Below, in pieces: positions 8,799 through 17,716 of a stretch of 64,000 nucleotides of DNA (positions are counted from its first letter, which is position 1; every line of letters begins with the position of its first letter). The notes under the pieces were generated by a model. The model searched no databases. It was not told the DNA's origin and worked only from the letters and a program-made list of their open reading frames with translations. Where the stretch lies: assembly GCA_019429275.1 (NCBI GenBank), contig JAHYJC010000002.1, positions 62,001 to 126,000 of the forward strand, written 5' to 3'. The DNA is from Lentimicrobium sp. GTDB lineage: Bacteria > Bacteroidota > Bacteroidia > Bacteroidales > Lentimicrobiaceae. The position numbers were made by a program, and so were the translations under genes.

Positions 8799-8829
8799 AG
8801 CTCTTTGTCGAAATACAGAGGGCTTTTTT
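8799..8829 (+). terminator. Rho-independent terminator of the oxidoreductase operon
   Basis: AGCTCTTTG (8799-8807) pairs with CAGAGGGCT (8816-8824) to give a 9-bp stem with three G-U pairs and an 8-base loop, followed by a T-run. Confidence 0.75.
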
Positions 8830-8863
8830 AAAATATTTTTTATAGCAAGGGAAACCCAGAAAT

Positions 8864-9631
8864 ATGGATTATAAGAAGATTAAAGAATTACTTGATCAAA
8901 AAGTTGTTCAATACAACAACAAGGCATTTATTCCTTCTGACCCCATCAGTATTCCCCACTCTTTTACTAAAAAAGAAGATATCGAAATTTCGGGGTTTCT
9001 GGTGGCTACCATTTCGTGGGGGCAAAGAACAACTATTGTTAAAAATGGTTTTCGGCTTATGGATATTATGGACAATTCACCCTATGATTTTGCGATGGAT
9101 GCAAGGGCTGACGATCTGAAAAAACTCGCAGCATTCGTGCATCGCACATTCAACGGTGACGATATCCTTTTTTTTGTTGAAGCACTGAAATCAATTTATC
9201 AGAATCAGGGCGGACTGGAGAATGCATTTGCAACTGGTATGAATGATGGGGATACTGACGTAATGAACGCAATCATCCACTTTAGGGAAATGTTTCTCAG
9301 GAATCCTCATTTATCTCGTTCGCAAAAGCACATTGCCAATCCGGTAGCAGGAAGCAGCGCAAAGCGCATCAACATGTTTCTGAGGTGGATGGTGAGAAAG
9401 GATGATAAGGGTGTGGATTTCGGACTCTGGAACAGCATTTTGCCTGCTCAGCTTTGTTGCCCGCTTGATATTCATGTCGGCAATATTGCCCGGAGATTGG
9501 GTCTGCTTAAAAGAAAACAAAATGACTGGAAATCAGTCACAGAACTAACATCAAATCTTCGTGCATTCGATTCGGAAGATCCAATAAAGTATGATTTTGC
9601 CCTTTTCGGGATGGGCGTATTTGAAAAATAA
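8864..9631 (+). CDS. TIGR02757 (DUF2400) family protein
   Basis: A 255-residue cytoplasmic protein of the TIGR02757/DUF2400 family. Characteristic stretches are the N-terminal YNNKAFIPSDPISIPHSFTK, then EDIEISGFLVATISWGQR. Later come KRINMFLRWMVRKDDKGVD (a helix-hairpin-helix-like region), PLDIHVGNIARRLGLL, and the C-terminal DPIKYDFALFGMGV. The overall pattern resembles HhH-GPD DNA glycosylase-like folds, but no activity is established that I know of. The gene stands between the terminator and the convergent metal-efflux operon, ending 23 bases before the TolC stop. ATG is preceded by a short purine-rich stretch (AAACCCAGAAAT). Confidence 0.85.
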   Translation: MDYKKIKELLDQKVVQYNNKAFIPSDPISIPHSFTKKEDIEISGFLVATISWGQRTTIVKNGFRLMDIMDNSPYDFAMDARADDLKKLAAFVHRTFNGDDILFFVEALKSIYQNQGGLENAFATGMNDGDTDVMNAIIHFREMFLRNPHLSRSQKHIANPVAGSSAKRINMFLRWMVRKDDKGVDFGLWNSILPAQLCCPLDIHVGNIARRLGLLKRKQNDWKSVTELTSNLRAFDSEDPIKYDFALFGMGVFEK

Positions 9632-9654
9632 ATTCAAAGAAACACTGTTCTGCA

Positions 9655-10833
9655 TTACAAATACTGCTCCAGCTCAGCCATTGCCTTTCCCAAAGTTTTT
9701 TCCATTTCCAGCAGTTTGTTTTCGCTTTCATAGTAAATCGAAAGTTCCAACATATAATCAATCAATGAAATTTCCCCCTGATCTAAAGCTTTTCTCAACA
9801 AAGCCGAATTATTGAGCATTTTCAACTTCGAACGGTAATCGTACACGCTATTCTGAAGCCCGGTGACTTTTGCATGCAATGTTTTCAAATGGCTGTAAAG
9901 CCTGACTTTATTGTCGGTTGCCAGCTCCTCCACAGCCGGAATATATGCCCTGGCATATTTTACGGTATTTTTATTTTCCCACAAAGGAATGGATGCACCT
10001 ACAGTGACTCCCTGGAATTGCTCACCAACCACTTTTTCGCTCATATAACCGGCATGAAATTTCGGCAAACTCATTGATTTGTTTAAATTGAGTTGTTTCT
10101 TACTGATTTCTATTTCACTTTTCAACCAGTTTAACCATGGATTTCTTTGCTCGGCCTGCTGAAACCATATTTCAAAATCAACAGGTATGGCACTTCTAAC
10201 AAAGGCTGTATCAGTAAATTCAATAGAAATTCCGCCATTCAATCTGGTCAACGCGCCGAGCAATTCATCACGCTCTAAAATTATCGCCTCCATATCCTTG
10301 CTGATTTTCAGCAGATTCATTTGCGATTTGTTGTACTCAATAACATTGGTTTCACCTATCTCAAATTTTGTTTTCCATGAAGCTGCAATATTTTCTGCAT
10401 GCATCAACCTTTTTTCGAATTCCGATAAAAGCGCATTTGTGTATACCAAATCATAACAGATTAACCTTGATTCAAAAATCAAAGCCCGAAGTTGTCGTTC
10501 ATATTCAAAATCAAGCTGCTGATTCCTGACTTTTGCTATCTGGTTTTTGTATCCATAAACAGAGGGGAAATCGAAAGTTTGGATAATGCTCACATCTGTT
10601 CTGTTTCCAATGGCAGAAGGATTGCCCCACAAATGATTAAACTCAATTTCGGGATTCTGCAGGTAAAAGCCTGTTTTATTGCCGATTTTCTCAGCTGATA
10701 CGCTTTTTCGCAGTGCAGAAAGGGTGGTATTGTTTTTTTTGATCTGCAACAAAACCTGCTCAACTGAATGCTGAGCGATCCCCTGAGAAGGCAACAAGAA
10801 CATCAAGAACCATAAGTTAACTAACCTATTCAT
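9655..10833 (-). CDS. TolC-family outer-membrane efflux protein
   Basis: A 392-residue outer-membrane channel subunit. Residues 1-20 are a signal peptide (FLMFLLPSQGIAQ). The mature part is rich in long amphipathic helices with two copies of the TolC repeat pattern. Recognisable pieces are TGFYLQNPEIEFNHLWG, SVIQTFDFPSVYGYKNQ, FHAGYMSEKVVGEQFQGVTVGASIPLWENKN and the C-terminal LGKAMAELEQ. It would form the exit duct for the RND pump and adaptor encoded upstream in the same minus-strand operon. It is last in the operon and slightly short for the family. It is separated from DUF3147 by only 13 bases and converges on the TIGR02757 gene. Confidence 0.88.
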   Translation of the reverse strand: MNRLVNLWFLMFLLPSQGIAQHSVEQVLLQIKKNNTTLSALRKSVSAEKIGNKTGFYLQNPEIEFNHLWGNPSAIGNRTDVSIIQTFDFPSVYGYKNQIAKVRNQQLDFEYERQLRALIFESRLICYDLVYTNALLSEFEKRLMHAENIAASWKTKFEIGETNVIEYNKSQMNLLKISKDMEAIILERDELLGALTRLNGGISIEFTDTAFVRSAIPVDFEIWFQQAEQRNPWLNWLKSEIEISKKQLNLNKSMSLPKFHAGYMSEKVVGEQFQGVTVGASIPLWENKNTVKYARAYIPAVEELATDNKVRLYSHLKTLHAKVTGLQNSVYDYRSKLKMLNNSALLRKALDQGEISLIDYMLELSIYYESENKLLEMEKTLGKAMAELEQYL

Positions 10834-10846
10834 AACATTTTATGTT

Positions 10847-11197
10847 TTACAGATGAATACCGAAGTGTTTTAAAATAACCACATAAAGCCAGTAAGCCAG
10901 GGCGGTCAGAATTATGGATATCGATAAGGAAGTCCAGAAATTTAAACCCACTTTAACAAGCAATGGAAATGCAATCAGGAAAATATGGCTTGGAATCACC
11001 GCAATAAGCACGTTCCATGAAAGGCTTGATACCTTTTGCTTGTCAAACGTATCGAGATAGAGCCAAACCATTGCCAAAAGTGTGGTTAATGGCAAAGAGG
11101 CATACACGGCAGCCATGATTGAGTTGCGCTTGCCGACCTCGGATATTGTAACTATCAGGATTGAAGTCAACAGCACTTTAATTACTAAACGTATCAT
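10847..11197 (-). CDS. DUF3147 family small membrane protein
   Basis: A 116-residue protein with four predicted membrane helices: about residues 3-20, 27-47, 60-82 and 88-110. It starts RLVIKVLLTSILIVTISEVGKR and contains AVYASLPLTTLLAMVWLYLDT, typical of DUF3147 proteins found with metal and multidrug efflux genes. Its ATG overlaps the RND pump stop by four bases (ATGA), so it is translationally coupled to the pump. This suggests an accessory inner-membrane role in export, but no function is established. Confidence 0.82.
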   Translation of the reverse strand: MIRLVIKVLLTSILIVTISEVGKRNSIMAAVYASLPLTTLLAMVWLYLDTFDKQKVSSLSWNVLIAVIPSHIFLIAFPLLVKVGLNFWTSLSISIILTALAYWLYVVILKHFGIHL

Positions 11198-14100
11198 TTT
11201 GACCCATTTTTTATTATACCCCTGTTGTTCAAAATACTATAGACAACAGGTACAATATAAATATTCAGCAAGGTTGAAGTCAGCAAACCACCCAGAATAA
11301 CTTTTGCCATCGGGCTTTGAATTTCGTTGCCTGCCAAATCGCCCTGAACTGCCAGCGGAATCAAGGCAAGGGCTGCAGTAAGGGCTGTCATTAAGATGGC
11401 ATTCAAGCGGTCAGAAGAACCTTTGGTTACAGTTTCATATATTGGAATTCCATGATTCTGAAGCCGTTGGTAATTTGAAATAAGCAGTATTCCGTTTCGT
11501 GTCGCTATTCCAAACAGGGTGATAAATCCTATAATGGCAGGTATACTCAACACCCCCGAAGTAAAATATATGGCAAAAACACCACCTATTAACGCCAGTG
11601 GAAGATTGAGCAGAATGATACCAGCTAGCTTAAAGTTTTTAAATTCCTGAAATAATAACAGGAAGATGATCACAATGGCAATGATTGATGCCAGCATAAG
11701 TGTTTGCGAGGCTTTGGCTTCACTTTCAAACTGTCCACCGTATTCTATCCTGTAACCTTCGGGCAAGGTAACATTTTGATTGATGTTTGTCTGAATGTTC
11801 TGCACTACACTGCGTAAGTCGCGCTCTGCAACATTTGCAGCTATTACAATTTTTCGCTGAACATTTTCACGGCTAATTGAGCTTGGGCCGGAAACTGAAA
11901 CCACCTCTGCAACCTGTTCAAGTGGTACTTTTTTGCCATCATGGGTATCAATTAATGCAGATCGGATACCTTCAATAGTTCCGGTAAAATCCTCATTTAG
12001 TCTTACTACCAGATCAAAACTCCGCTGTCCTTCATAGATATCAGCCAGTTTTTCGCCTCCAAATGCAATATCAATAAACTCATTGAACTCTTCAAGTGTA
12101 ATTCCATATCGGGCCATCATATCCCTGTTGGCAAGAATTTGTATTTGAGGAATTTCAATCTGCTGATCAACATTAACATCCACCAGCCCTTCAATATCAA
12201 TAATTGAACTTTTAATCTGGTTCCCTACTGAAAACATCTTGTTTAAATCGCTGCCAAATAATTTAATGGCAATGTTTGCCCGTGTTCCTGAAAGCATGTG
12301 ATCTATCCTGTGCCCAAGTGGTTGTCCCACAGTATATGCAATACCTGGAATCTGAGACAGGGTTTTCCTTACATCGGCCAGAAATTCCGGCTGACTTCTT
12401 TCCTTTAGCGAAAAATTAACATCTATCTCAGCGCTGTTGGTCGTTTGCGAATGTTCATCAAGCTCTCCCCTTCCGGTGCGGCGGGCGGTAGTTGAAACTT
12501 CAGGAATGCTAAGCAGTTCTGTTTCTACAAGATTTCCCAGCCGGTTGCTCTCTTCTAACGAAACCCCCGGAGGAGAAATCACAGATAGAGTGAGTGAACC
12601 TTCGTTGAATTCGGGTAGGAAACTCCGGCCAAAAGTAGAAAACAAAAACAGAGAGATGAAAAATAATCCCATTGTTGAAAAGACTACGGATTTTTTATGT
12701 TTTAAAGCCCATGTGAGTGATTTTTCATAGTGGTACATTAATTGGCGCACCAGCCATTTTTCACTGTTGTTTCGCAATAGGTATTTCTCATCTGAAAGCA
12801 ACATTTTAGCCAGTAAAGGCGTCAATGTCATAGCTACTACCAGCGAAACAAACAACGAAACTATAAATGAAATTCCCAAAGGCTGTAACATCCTTCCTTC
12901 CATTCCTGATAAGAAAAACAGAGGCAGAAAAGCTATCATTATGATCAGGGTTGCATTGAGGATTGATGCACGAATTTCGCGCGAAGCTTCATAAACCACA
13001 GTAAATGCAGACTGACGCTCTTGCTCAGGTTTTTGTTGGTTTTGACGGAGTCGTTTATAAACATTCTCCACGTCAATAATAGCATCATCAACCAGCGAAC
13101 CAATGGCTATGGCCATTCCTCCTAAACTCATTGTATTGATGGTCATTCCTAAAAATTTCAGAACCAGAATGGTACCCAGTAATGACAATGGAATTGCAAG
13201 AAGCGATATAATGGTTGTGCGGAAACTTCCCAGAAAAATGAAAAGGATAATGACAACAAAAATAGCTCCTTCGATCAGGGCTGTTTGCACATTATTAACT
13301 GAAGTACTTATAAAGTCAGCCTGCCTGAAAATTTTGGTGTCGAGTTTAACATCGGCAGGCAAGGTTTTTTGCAGGACAGCCAGGTTCTCCTCAATGCGGC
13401 GGGTAACATCCAGCGTATTTGCATTGGGTTGTTTTGAGATGGATATAATTACCGCTGGCTTTGCATTCCCCGAAGCATATCCCATTTTTGGAGCAGCACC
13501 AATCACAACTTCTGCCACATCTCTGATTTTGATGGGCTTACCGTTTTCTGATTTTATGTAAGTATTGCTTAGAGTTTCAAGGTCGGCAGTTCGGGCAATT
13601 CCCCGCACCACATATTCGTTTCCATGTTGCCTTATGATTCCTCCCGACGAATTCTGGCTGATACTTTTGCAGGCTTCTGTAAGTTCATGAAACGAAACTT
13701 TGTAATATTTCATTTTGTAGGGATTGACCAAAACCTGGTATTGCCTGTAATCGCCACCGATAATGGTAACCTGCGATACACCCCCGGTAGCAAGAATCAG
13801 GGGTTTCACATTCCATTCTGCAATGGTTCGCAAAGCCATCATACTTGTACTGTCGGCCTGCATTCCTATGAAAAATATCTCACCCATAACACTCGACTGC
13901 GGTGCCAGCGTTGGTTGCCCGATACCCAGAGGCATATTTGCTGCAACACCAATCAGTTTTTCGCTCACAATCTGCCTGGCTTTCAAAATATCGGTTCCCC
14001 AGTCAAATTCAACCCACACAAACGAAAAACCCTGCGAAGAAGCAGAACGTACCCTGCGGACTCCTGTAGCTCCGTTTACCGAAGTTTCAATCGGGAAGGT

Positions 14101-14295
14101 AACCAAACGCTCCACTTCCTCCGAGGCCATGCCATGGGCATCGGTCATCACCACAACCGTAGGTGCGGTGAGATCGGGAAATACATCTACATCCATATTC
14201 ACCGCTGTTCTTAACCCAACAACCATCAGAAGCAGGGTACAGAGTAATATGAAATATTTGTTGTTCAGTGAGAACTTTATGATATTATTTAACAT
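11194..14295 (-). CDS. CusA/CzcA-family RND metal efflux pump
   Basis: A 1033-residue inner-membrane proton-driven RND transporter with the usual two-fold layout of 12 helices and two large periplasmic loops. Typical segments are MDVDVFPDLTAPTVVVMTDA after the first helix, GATGVRRVRSASSQGFSFVW, and TMSLGGMAIAIGSLVDDAII with the acidic residues of the proton relay in helix 4. The second half has LPEFNEGSLTLSVISPPG and FGIATRNGILLISNY. The helix-4 motif is the 'G-x-LVDDA' variant rather than the DFG-x3-DGA form of classical CzcA, so the metal cannot be named. It lies 11 bases after the adaptor gene and overlaps DUF3147 by four bases. His-rich proteins at the operon's start support a divalent or soft metal substrate. 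Confidence 0.92.
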   Translation of the reverse strand: MLNNIIKFSLNNKYFILLCTLLLMVVGLRTAVNMDVDVFPDLTAPTVVVMTDAHGMASEEVERLVTFPIETSVNGATGVRRVRSASSQGFSFVWVEFDWGTDILKARQIVSEKLIGVAANMPLGIGQPTLAPQSSVMGEIFFIGMQADSTSMMALRTIAEWNVKPLILATGGVSQVTIIGGDYRQYQVLVNPYKMKYYKVSFHELTEACKSISQNSSGGIIRQHGNEYVVRGIARTADLETLSNTYIKSENGKPIKIRDVAEVVIGAAPKMGYASGNAKPAVIISISKQPNANTLDVTRRIEENLAVLQKTLPADVKLDTKIFRQADFISTSVNNVQTALIEGAIFVVIILFIFLGSFRTTIISLLAIPLSLLGTILVLKFLGMTINTMSLGGMAIAIGSLVDDAIIDVENVYKRLRQNQQKPEQERQSAFTVVYEASREIRASILNATLIIMIAFLPLFFLSGMEGRMLQPLGISFIVSLFVSLVVAMTLTPLLAKMLLSDEKYLLRNNSEKWLVRQLMYHYEKSLTWALKHKKSVVFSTMGLFFISLFLFSTFGRSFLPEFNEGSLTLSVISPPGVSLEESNRLGNLVETELLSIPEVSTTARRTGRGELDEHSQTTNSAEIDVNFSLKERSQPEFLADVRKTLSQIPGIAYTVGQPLGHRIDHMLSGTRANIAIKLFGSDLNKMFSVGNQIKSSIIDIEGLVDVNVDQQIEIPQIQILANRDMMARYGITLEEFNEFIDIAFGGEKLADIYEGQRSFDLVVRLNEDFTGTIEGIRSALIDTHDGKKVPLEQVAEVVSVSGPSSISRENVQRKIVIAANVAERDLRSVVQNIQTNINQNVTLPEGYRIEYGGQFESEAKASQTLMLASIIAIVIIFLLLFQEFKNFKLAGIILLNLPLALIGGVFAIYFTSGVLSIPAIIGFITLFGIATRNGILLISNYQRLQNHGIPIYETVTKGSSDRLNAILMTALTAALALIPLAVQGDLAGNEIQSPMAKVILGGLLTSTLLNIYIVPVVYSILNNRGIIKNGSK

Positions 14296-14306
14296 AGCTC
14301 GCCTAA

Positions 14307-15809
14307 TTAATGTACATGGCCCGAATGGGCATCCAGTGTTCCTGTTGACTGAGCCAGCTTAATGAGGATGGCTCCAATGGTTACGATCCGCTCAGTGCTA
14401 CTTAAACCGTTCAGTATCTCTGTTCTGAGTCCATCGGTAGCCCCGGGTCTCACCTCACGTTTATCGAAAAGCTCGGGCGTAATCTGAACAAAAACAAAAT
14501 AATTTCCCTGTTCCTCGAGCAAGGCCTCATTCGGAACTGTAATTGCCCTGACATTTGTCATTGTTTTAAGATAAATTTCTACAAACCCACCGGGAACAAT
14601 GCATCCTTTGTTGTCAATGCTGAGGTTCACCGGAATAAGATAATTATCGCTGCTGGCACTTCGTCCGTACGATAAAATTTTTCCGTTCAGTTCTTCAAAT
14701 GTGTACGTCTGATTGTCATGAACCGTGCGGATGTTTGCTGTTTTGATTGCCCCTAATACCGGAATATATTTTTGCTGAACTTCGGCAATCAGCACCAGAG
14801 TTTTGTTTTGCGATATGATCATAAGTGGCTGACCTGCTTCAATATACTGACCATTCTGAACAAACATTTGCTTCACAAATCCACTCAAGGGGCAAATCAC
14901 CATTTGGCCTGTCGGGTTAAAGTTTTTGTTCAGATTTTCGAAAATTGCTTTCGAGTTATCGTAATGATTTTTAGCTTTATGCAGGTCTTTTTCTGAAACA
15001 ATTTTATCTTTTGCAAGCTCCACAGATCTTTCGTAATTGGCTTTTGCATTTTCAAAATTGTTTTTTGCCTCTGCAAAACGTACCGAAGAATTGTTGTCTG
15101 CAAATTCATTTCCGTAAATCGTTAATAATTTCTGTCCTGATAGAACATTGTTGCCTTCCAGTATACTACCCCCCGTAAAAGCAACAATTCCGCTGGTTTT
15201 GGCCGAAACAATCATCTCATCGCCCTGCGAAGACTGCACCTGTGCCGTGGTTTTAATAACCTCTCCAAATGGCTCCACTGCTGGAAATGCTGTAGCAAAA
15301 TTTACCTTCCATGATTGTTCCTTGGTAAATACTACAGCTGTTGAACTGGCAATTTCTCTGGCTGCAGCATCGTGTTCAGCATCATGTTCATCGGTAAATA
15401 CCATAATATCAGAAACAACAATCTGCTCTTCACCTCGCTGGGTTGTGACCGAAAATATAAGCTTGCTTCTCCCCTCTGTTTCAGGTTGCAGCAAAAAAGA
15501 ATAAATGCCTTTTCTTGTTGGTTCATTAAGCGTTTGCCTGACTCCCTTTGCGCCTGTAATTAAACTAACAGTTACGGCACCATTTTCCAGGGGTTTAAAG
15601 TCTTCGATCCAGGTAAAATGTGCGAGAATTGCAGATTTTTTACCAACAACAAAAGGATCGGCTTCTGCAAAAACCTCAAAAAGCCCGCTGTAAGCCGTCA
15701 GTTGTAATTTTGCTTCATGTAAATGCTCATCATCTGTTTTTGGATTTTTACTGCTTGTGCAACTCCAGATTAGTGCTGACAGGCAAAAAAATAAGGTTAT
15801 ATTCTTCAT
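14307..15809 (-). CDS. RND efflux periplasmic adaptor lipoprotein (HlyD/CusB-like)
   Basis: A 500-residue membrane-fusion protein with a lipoprotein signal (LIWSC, Cys at about 17). An N-terminal domain of roughly 110 residues (about 35-145), with a beta-rich pattern and ending VFTDEHDAEHD, is an extension beyond minimal adaptors. It resembles the extra metal-binding-type domain of CusB/CzcB-like proteins. The barrel-sandwich hybrid and a short coiled coil follow (VSAKTSGIVAFTGGSILEGN, FENAKANYERSVELAKDK, LSGFVKQMFVQNGQYIEAGQ), then a beta-barrel and membrane-proximal domain. It links the RND pump to TolC, both encoded downstream. The Asp/His-rich linker and the C-terminal LDAHSGHVH may bind metal. 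Confidence 0.88.
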   Translation of the reverse strand: MKNITLFFCLSALIWSCTSSKNPKTDDEHLHEAKLQLTAYSGLFEVFAEADPFVVGKKSAILAHFTWIEDFKPLENGAVTVSLITGAKGVRQTLNEPTRKGIYSFLLQPETEGRSKLIFSVTTQRGEEQIVVSDIMVFTDEHDAEHDAAAREIASSTAVVFTKEQSWKVNFATAFPAVEPFGEVIKTTAQVQSSQGDEMIVSAKTSGIVAFTGGSILEGNNVLSGQKLLTIYGNEFADNNSSVRFAEAKNNFENAKANYERSVELAKDKIVSEKDLHKAKNHYDNSKAIFENLNKNFNPTGQMVICPLSGFVKQMFVQNGQYIEAGQPLMIISQNKTLVLIAEVQQKYIPVLGAIKTANIRTVHDNQTYTFEELNGKILSYGRSASSDNYLIPVNLSIDNKGCIVPGGFVEIYLKTMTNVRAITVPNEALLEEQGNYFVFVQITPELFDKREVRPGATDGLRTEILNGLSSTERIVTIGAILIKLAQSTGTLDAHSGHVH

Positions 15810-15883
15810 GAATTGTCGTTTTTGAAAGTCTTTGGTTTAGGTTCCTGATTCACTCATTATTTTCAATCTTTGATAAAAACAGC

Positions 15884-16126
15884 TTAGTGAGTGTGAGAAT
15901 GATCGCCGTGGTCATGTTTATGGCTTGGGGCTTCTGTGCTATCGGTTTCACCGGTCAGTGAATCTGGAGTTACTTCAAAGTATTCCTGATTGGAATGAAC
16001 TTCGCTTTCATTATGCATATGGGTACTGCCGTCTTCATGTGTGTGAATGTTATCAACAGTTGAAGACCGGTTACAGCCAACCAGTGCAGCCATAATAAAC
16101 AGGAATATTACGATGGTGTATTTCAT
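15884..16126 (-). CDS. Small His-rich lipoprotein of the metal-efflux operon
   Basis: An 80-residue lipoprotein. I place the start at the ATG at 16126 because it gives MKYTIVIFLFIMAALVGC, a clean lipobox ending at Cys18; an in-frame upstream extension lacks any signal. The mature part carries many histidines: NIHTHEDGSTHMHNESEVHS and the terminal SHKHDHGDHSHTH. Such tails bind transition metals, so a periplasmic metal sponge or sensor feeding the adjacent pump is a reasonable inference. It lies 74 bases upstream of the adaptor gene and 89 bases after the DUF6769-like gene, all on the minus strand. No named family recognised. Confidence 0.7.
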   Translation of the reverse strand: MKYTIVIFLFIMAALVGCNRSSTVDNIHTHEDGSTHMHNESEVHSNQEYFEVTPDSLTGETDSTEAPSHKHDHGDHSHTH

Positions 16127-16215
16127 AAGATGTTGGTTTAATTTAAAAGATAATACGCCGTCCATTGACGGGCGAATAAATGAATTACAGGCAATACCCG
16201 TGATTCTGTTAAATT

Positions 16216-16653
16216 TTAAGCGGTGGGAGGACCTCTTAAACTGATGATGCCAGCAGGCGTCAGTGAGTAGCCTGAAAAACAATACTCAGTGTAATGAAAG
16301 GGAAGGTTGAAAAAATGAGGTTCAGGAAGATCATTCTGAAGTATAGCCACCAGATTAAAAAAATGGCATTCCTTTTTTACCTGAACATCATTCCTGAAAC
16401 TGATTATGGTACGGGTAATGGGAACAGGTTCTTTCAGTAAACAACAGTCACCTGATTTTTTGTCATGATTCTGGCTATGATTGTGCTCCGAAGCCAGGCA
16501 GTTGTGCGTATTTTCAACATCATGCTCATTGCATTGACTGTGAGTTATGCAAATGGCTCCATCGTGATGATGGTGTGGAATAATAATATGTGCCAACAAA
16601 ACAATGTTGACCAGGAAAAGAAAAATAATTGCAATTCTCTTTTTTACCATCAC
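16216..16653 (-). CDS. His/Cys-rich secreted protein (DUF6769-like)
   Basis: A 145-residue protein with an N-terminal hydrophobic segment (residues 6-23, IAIIFLFLVNIVLLAHIIIP) followed at once by HHHHDGAICITHSQCNEHD. It then has a run of His and Cys (CLASEHNHSQNHDKKSGDCC), strongly suggesting metal binding on the periplasmic side. The arrangement IIPHHHHDG followed by a Cys pair is what I recall for DUF6769-type proteins placed ahead of heavy-metal RND operons in Bacteroidota. It heads the minus-strand operon. A second ATG one codon in cannot be excluded as the start. Metal identity and exact role are unknown. Confidence 0.7.
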   Translation of the reverse strand: MMVKKRIAIIFLFLVNIVLLAHIIIPHHHHDGAICITHSQCNEHDVENTHNCLASEHNHSQNHDKKSGDCCLLKEPVPITRTIISFRNDVQVKKECHFFNLVAILQNDLPEPHFFNLPFHYTEYCFSGYSLTPAGIISLRGPPTA

Positions 16654-16786
16654 AGAATAATCGATGCAAATATAAAATAAACATTAATTGCATAGCAATA
16701 ATATTATATTGCAAGTAAGAAGTATGCAACAGTTTACACCCAAATCGAATGCTTCCTGCATTTGCTAAGCAGCAAGGGGCAAAATA

Positions 16787-17560
16787 TTAAATTATGAACC
16801 GGAATGCCATGACTTCCATTGCTCTGTTTTCCAATCGGCCAAAATAGCTTCCGGGCTTGAGATCATCAATCGGGATAGTTATCTTATTATTTTGTGCATG
16901 TAAAGAAATTACCTTTACCAGATTTCCGGCGCTATCAAAGATAAATACACTCACTTTCCCTATAAAATTATTGCCGGAAATAATATGAATATCACTTGTT
17001 GCAGGGTTGGGATAAACCAGAACTTCTCCAAGATTTTTCTTTTCCAGGCCTAAACCCTTTTCGTGACGGTAGATCACAGTTACACTTGCTTCAACAGGTT
17101 CAGGAAAACTGGTATCGTCATATATGGTGTAGGTAATGGATGATTCTCCGAAAGGAAGCGGTAGCATTTCATAACGGCGAAAATGCACTACATGGGAGGC
17201 AAAGGTATAATCTTCGGCTCCCGGCTGAATGGTATCGGGGTAATTGGTGGTATCAGTCTCCGGCCAGCATTTTATTCCAAAACAAAAATAATCGATGGTT
17301 GTATCGGCCAACATATTAACCGTTTTCCTCAAATTCAATGAAAGCAATTGGTCTGAATTGTTCTTCATGGTGAAGTAGGCAGTAAGTTCCGTTATTTCAG
17401 GATCAGCACTGGAAACAACAACCGTTGAATCGTTGACAATCTTGTTTCCATTTAAGCGATCCATCAAAAGAAGTTGCTGGGCAAATAGTCCCATCTGCCA
17501 ATTGATTGATAAAAAAAATGTCAGTGCTATTGCCGGAAATATTGCAAGTTTCTTCTTCAT
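16787..17560 (-). CDS. Secreted protein with T9SS type A sorting domain
   Basis: A 257-residue exported protein. The signal peptide ends near residue 27 (INWQMGLFAQ). Residues 28-165 form a beta-rich, Ig-like region of unknown function resembling a periplasmic or surface module (ELTAYFTMKNNSDQLLSLNL, FGESSITYTIYDDTSFPEP). The last 80 residues are a classical type A T9SS sorting domain: VYPNPATSDIHI, VSVFIFDSAGNLVK, IPIDDLKPGSYFGRL. The protein is therefore predicted to cross the outer membrane through T9SS and be anchored or released. It is divergent from the next T9SS cargo gene at 17717. The N-terminal function is not recognised. Confidence 0.82.
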   Translation of the reverse strand: MKKKLAIFPAIALTFFLSINWQMGLFAQQLLLMDRLNGNKIVNDSTVVVSSADPEITELTAYFTMKNNSDQLLSLNLRKTVNMLADTTIDYFCFGIKCWPETDTTNYPDTIQPGAEDYTFASHVVHFRRYEMLPLPFGESSITYTIYDDTSFPEPVEASVTVIYRHEKGLGLEKKNLGEVLVYPNPATSDIHIISGNNFIGKVSVFIFDSAGNLVKVISLHAQNNKITIPIDDLKPGSYFGRLENRAMEVMAFRFII

Positions 17561-17716
17561 TTAGTTAATTGATTTTAAAAGTTTAACAGCACATCACTCA
17601 ATAAAGCTAAATTGTTTTGATTAACCGATCGAAATGCAAATTTAATCATCTTGTTCAATATTATTCATGAAACTACATTATTACATATCTTTATAGCCTT
17701 AAATAACACTTTCACT

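Noticed and set aside
13763-14362. 199-codon plus-strand frame at the start of the RND pump
   Set aside because: Antisense to the pump gene; the opposite strand shows the intact RND N-terminal motifs.
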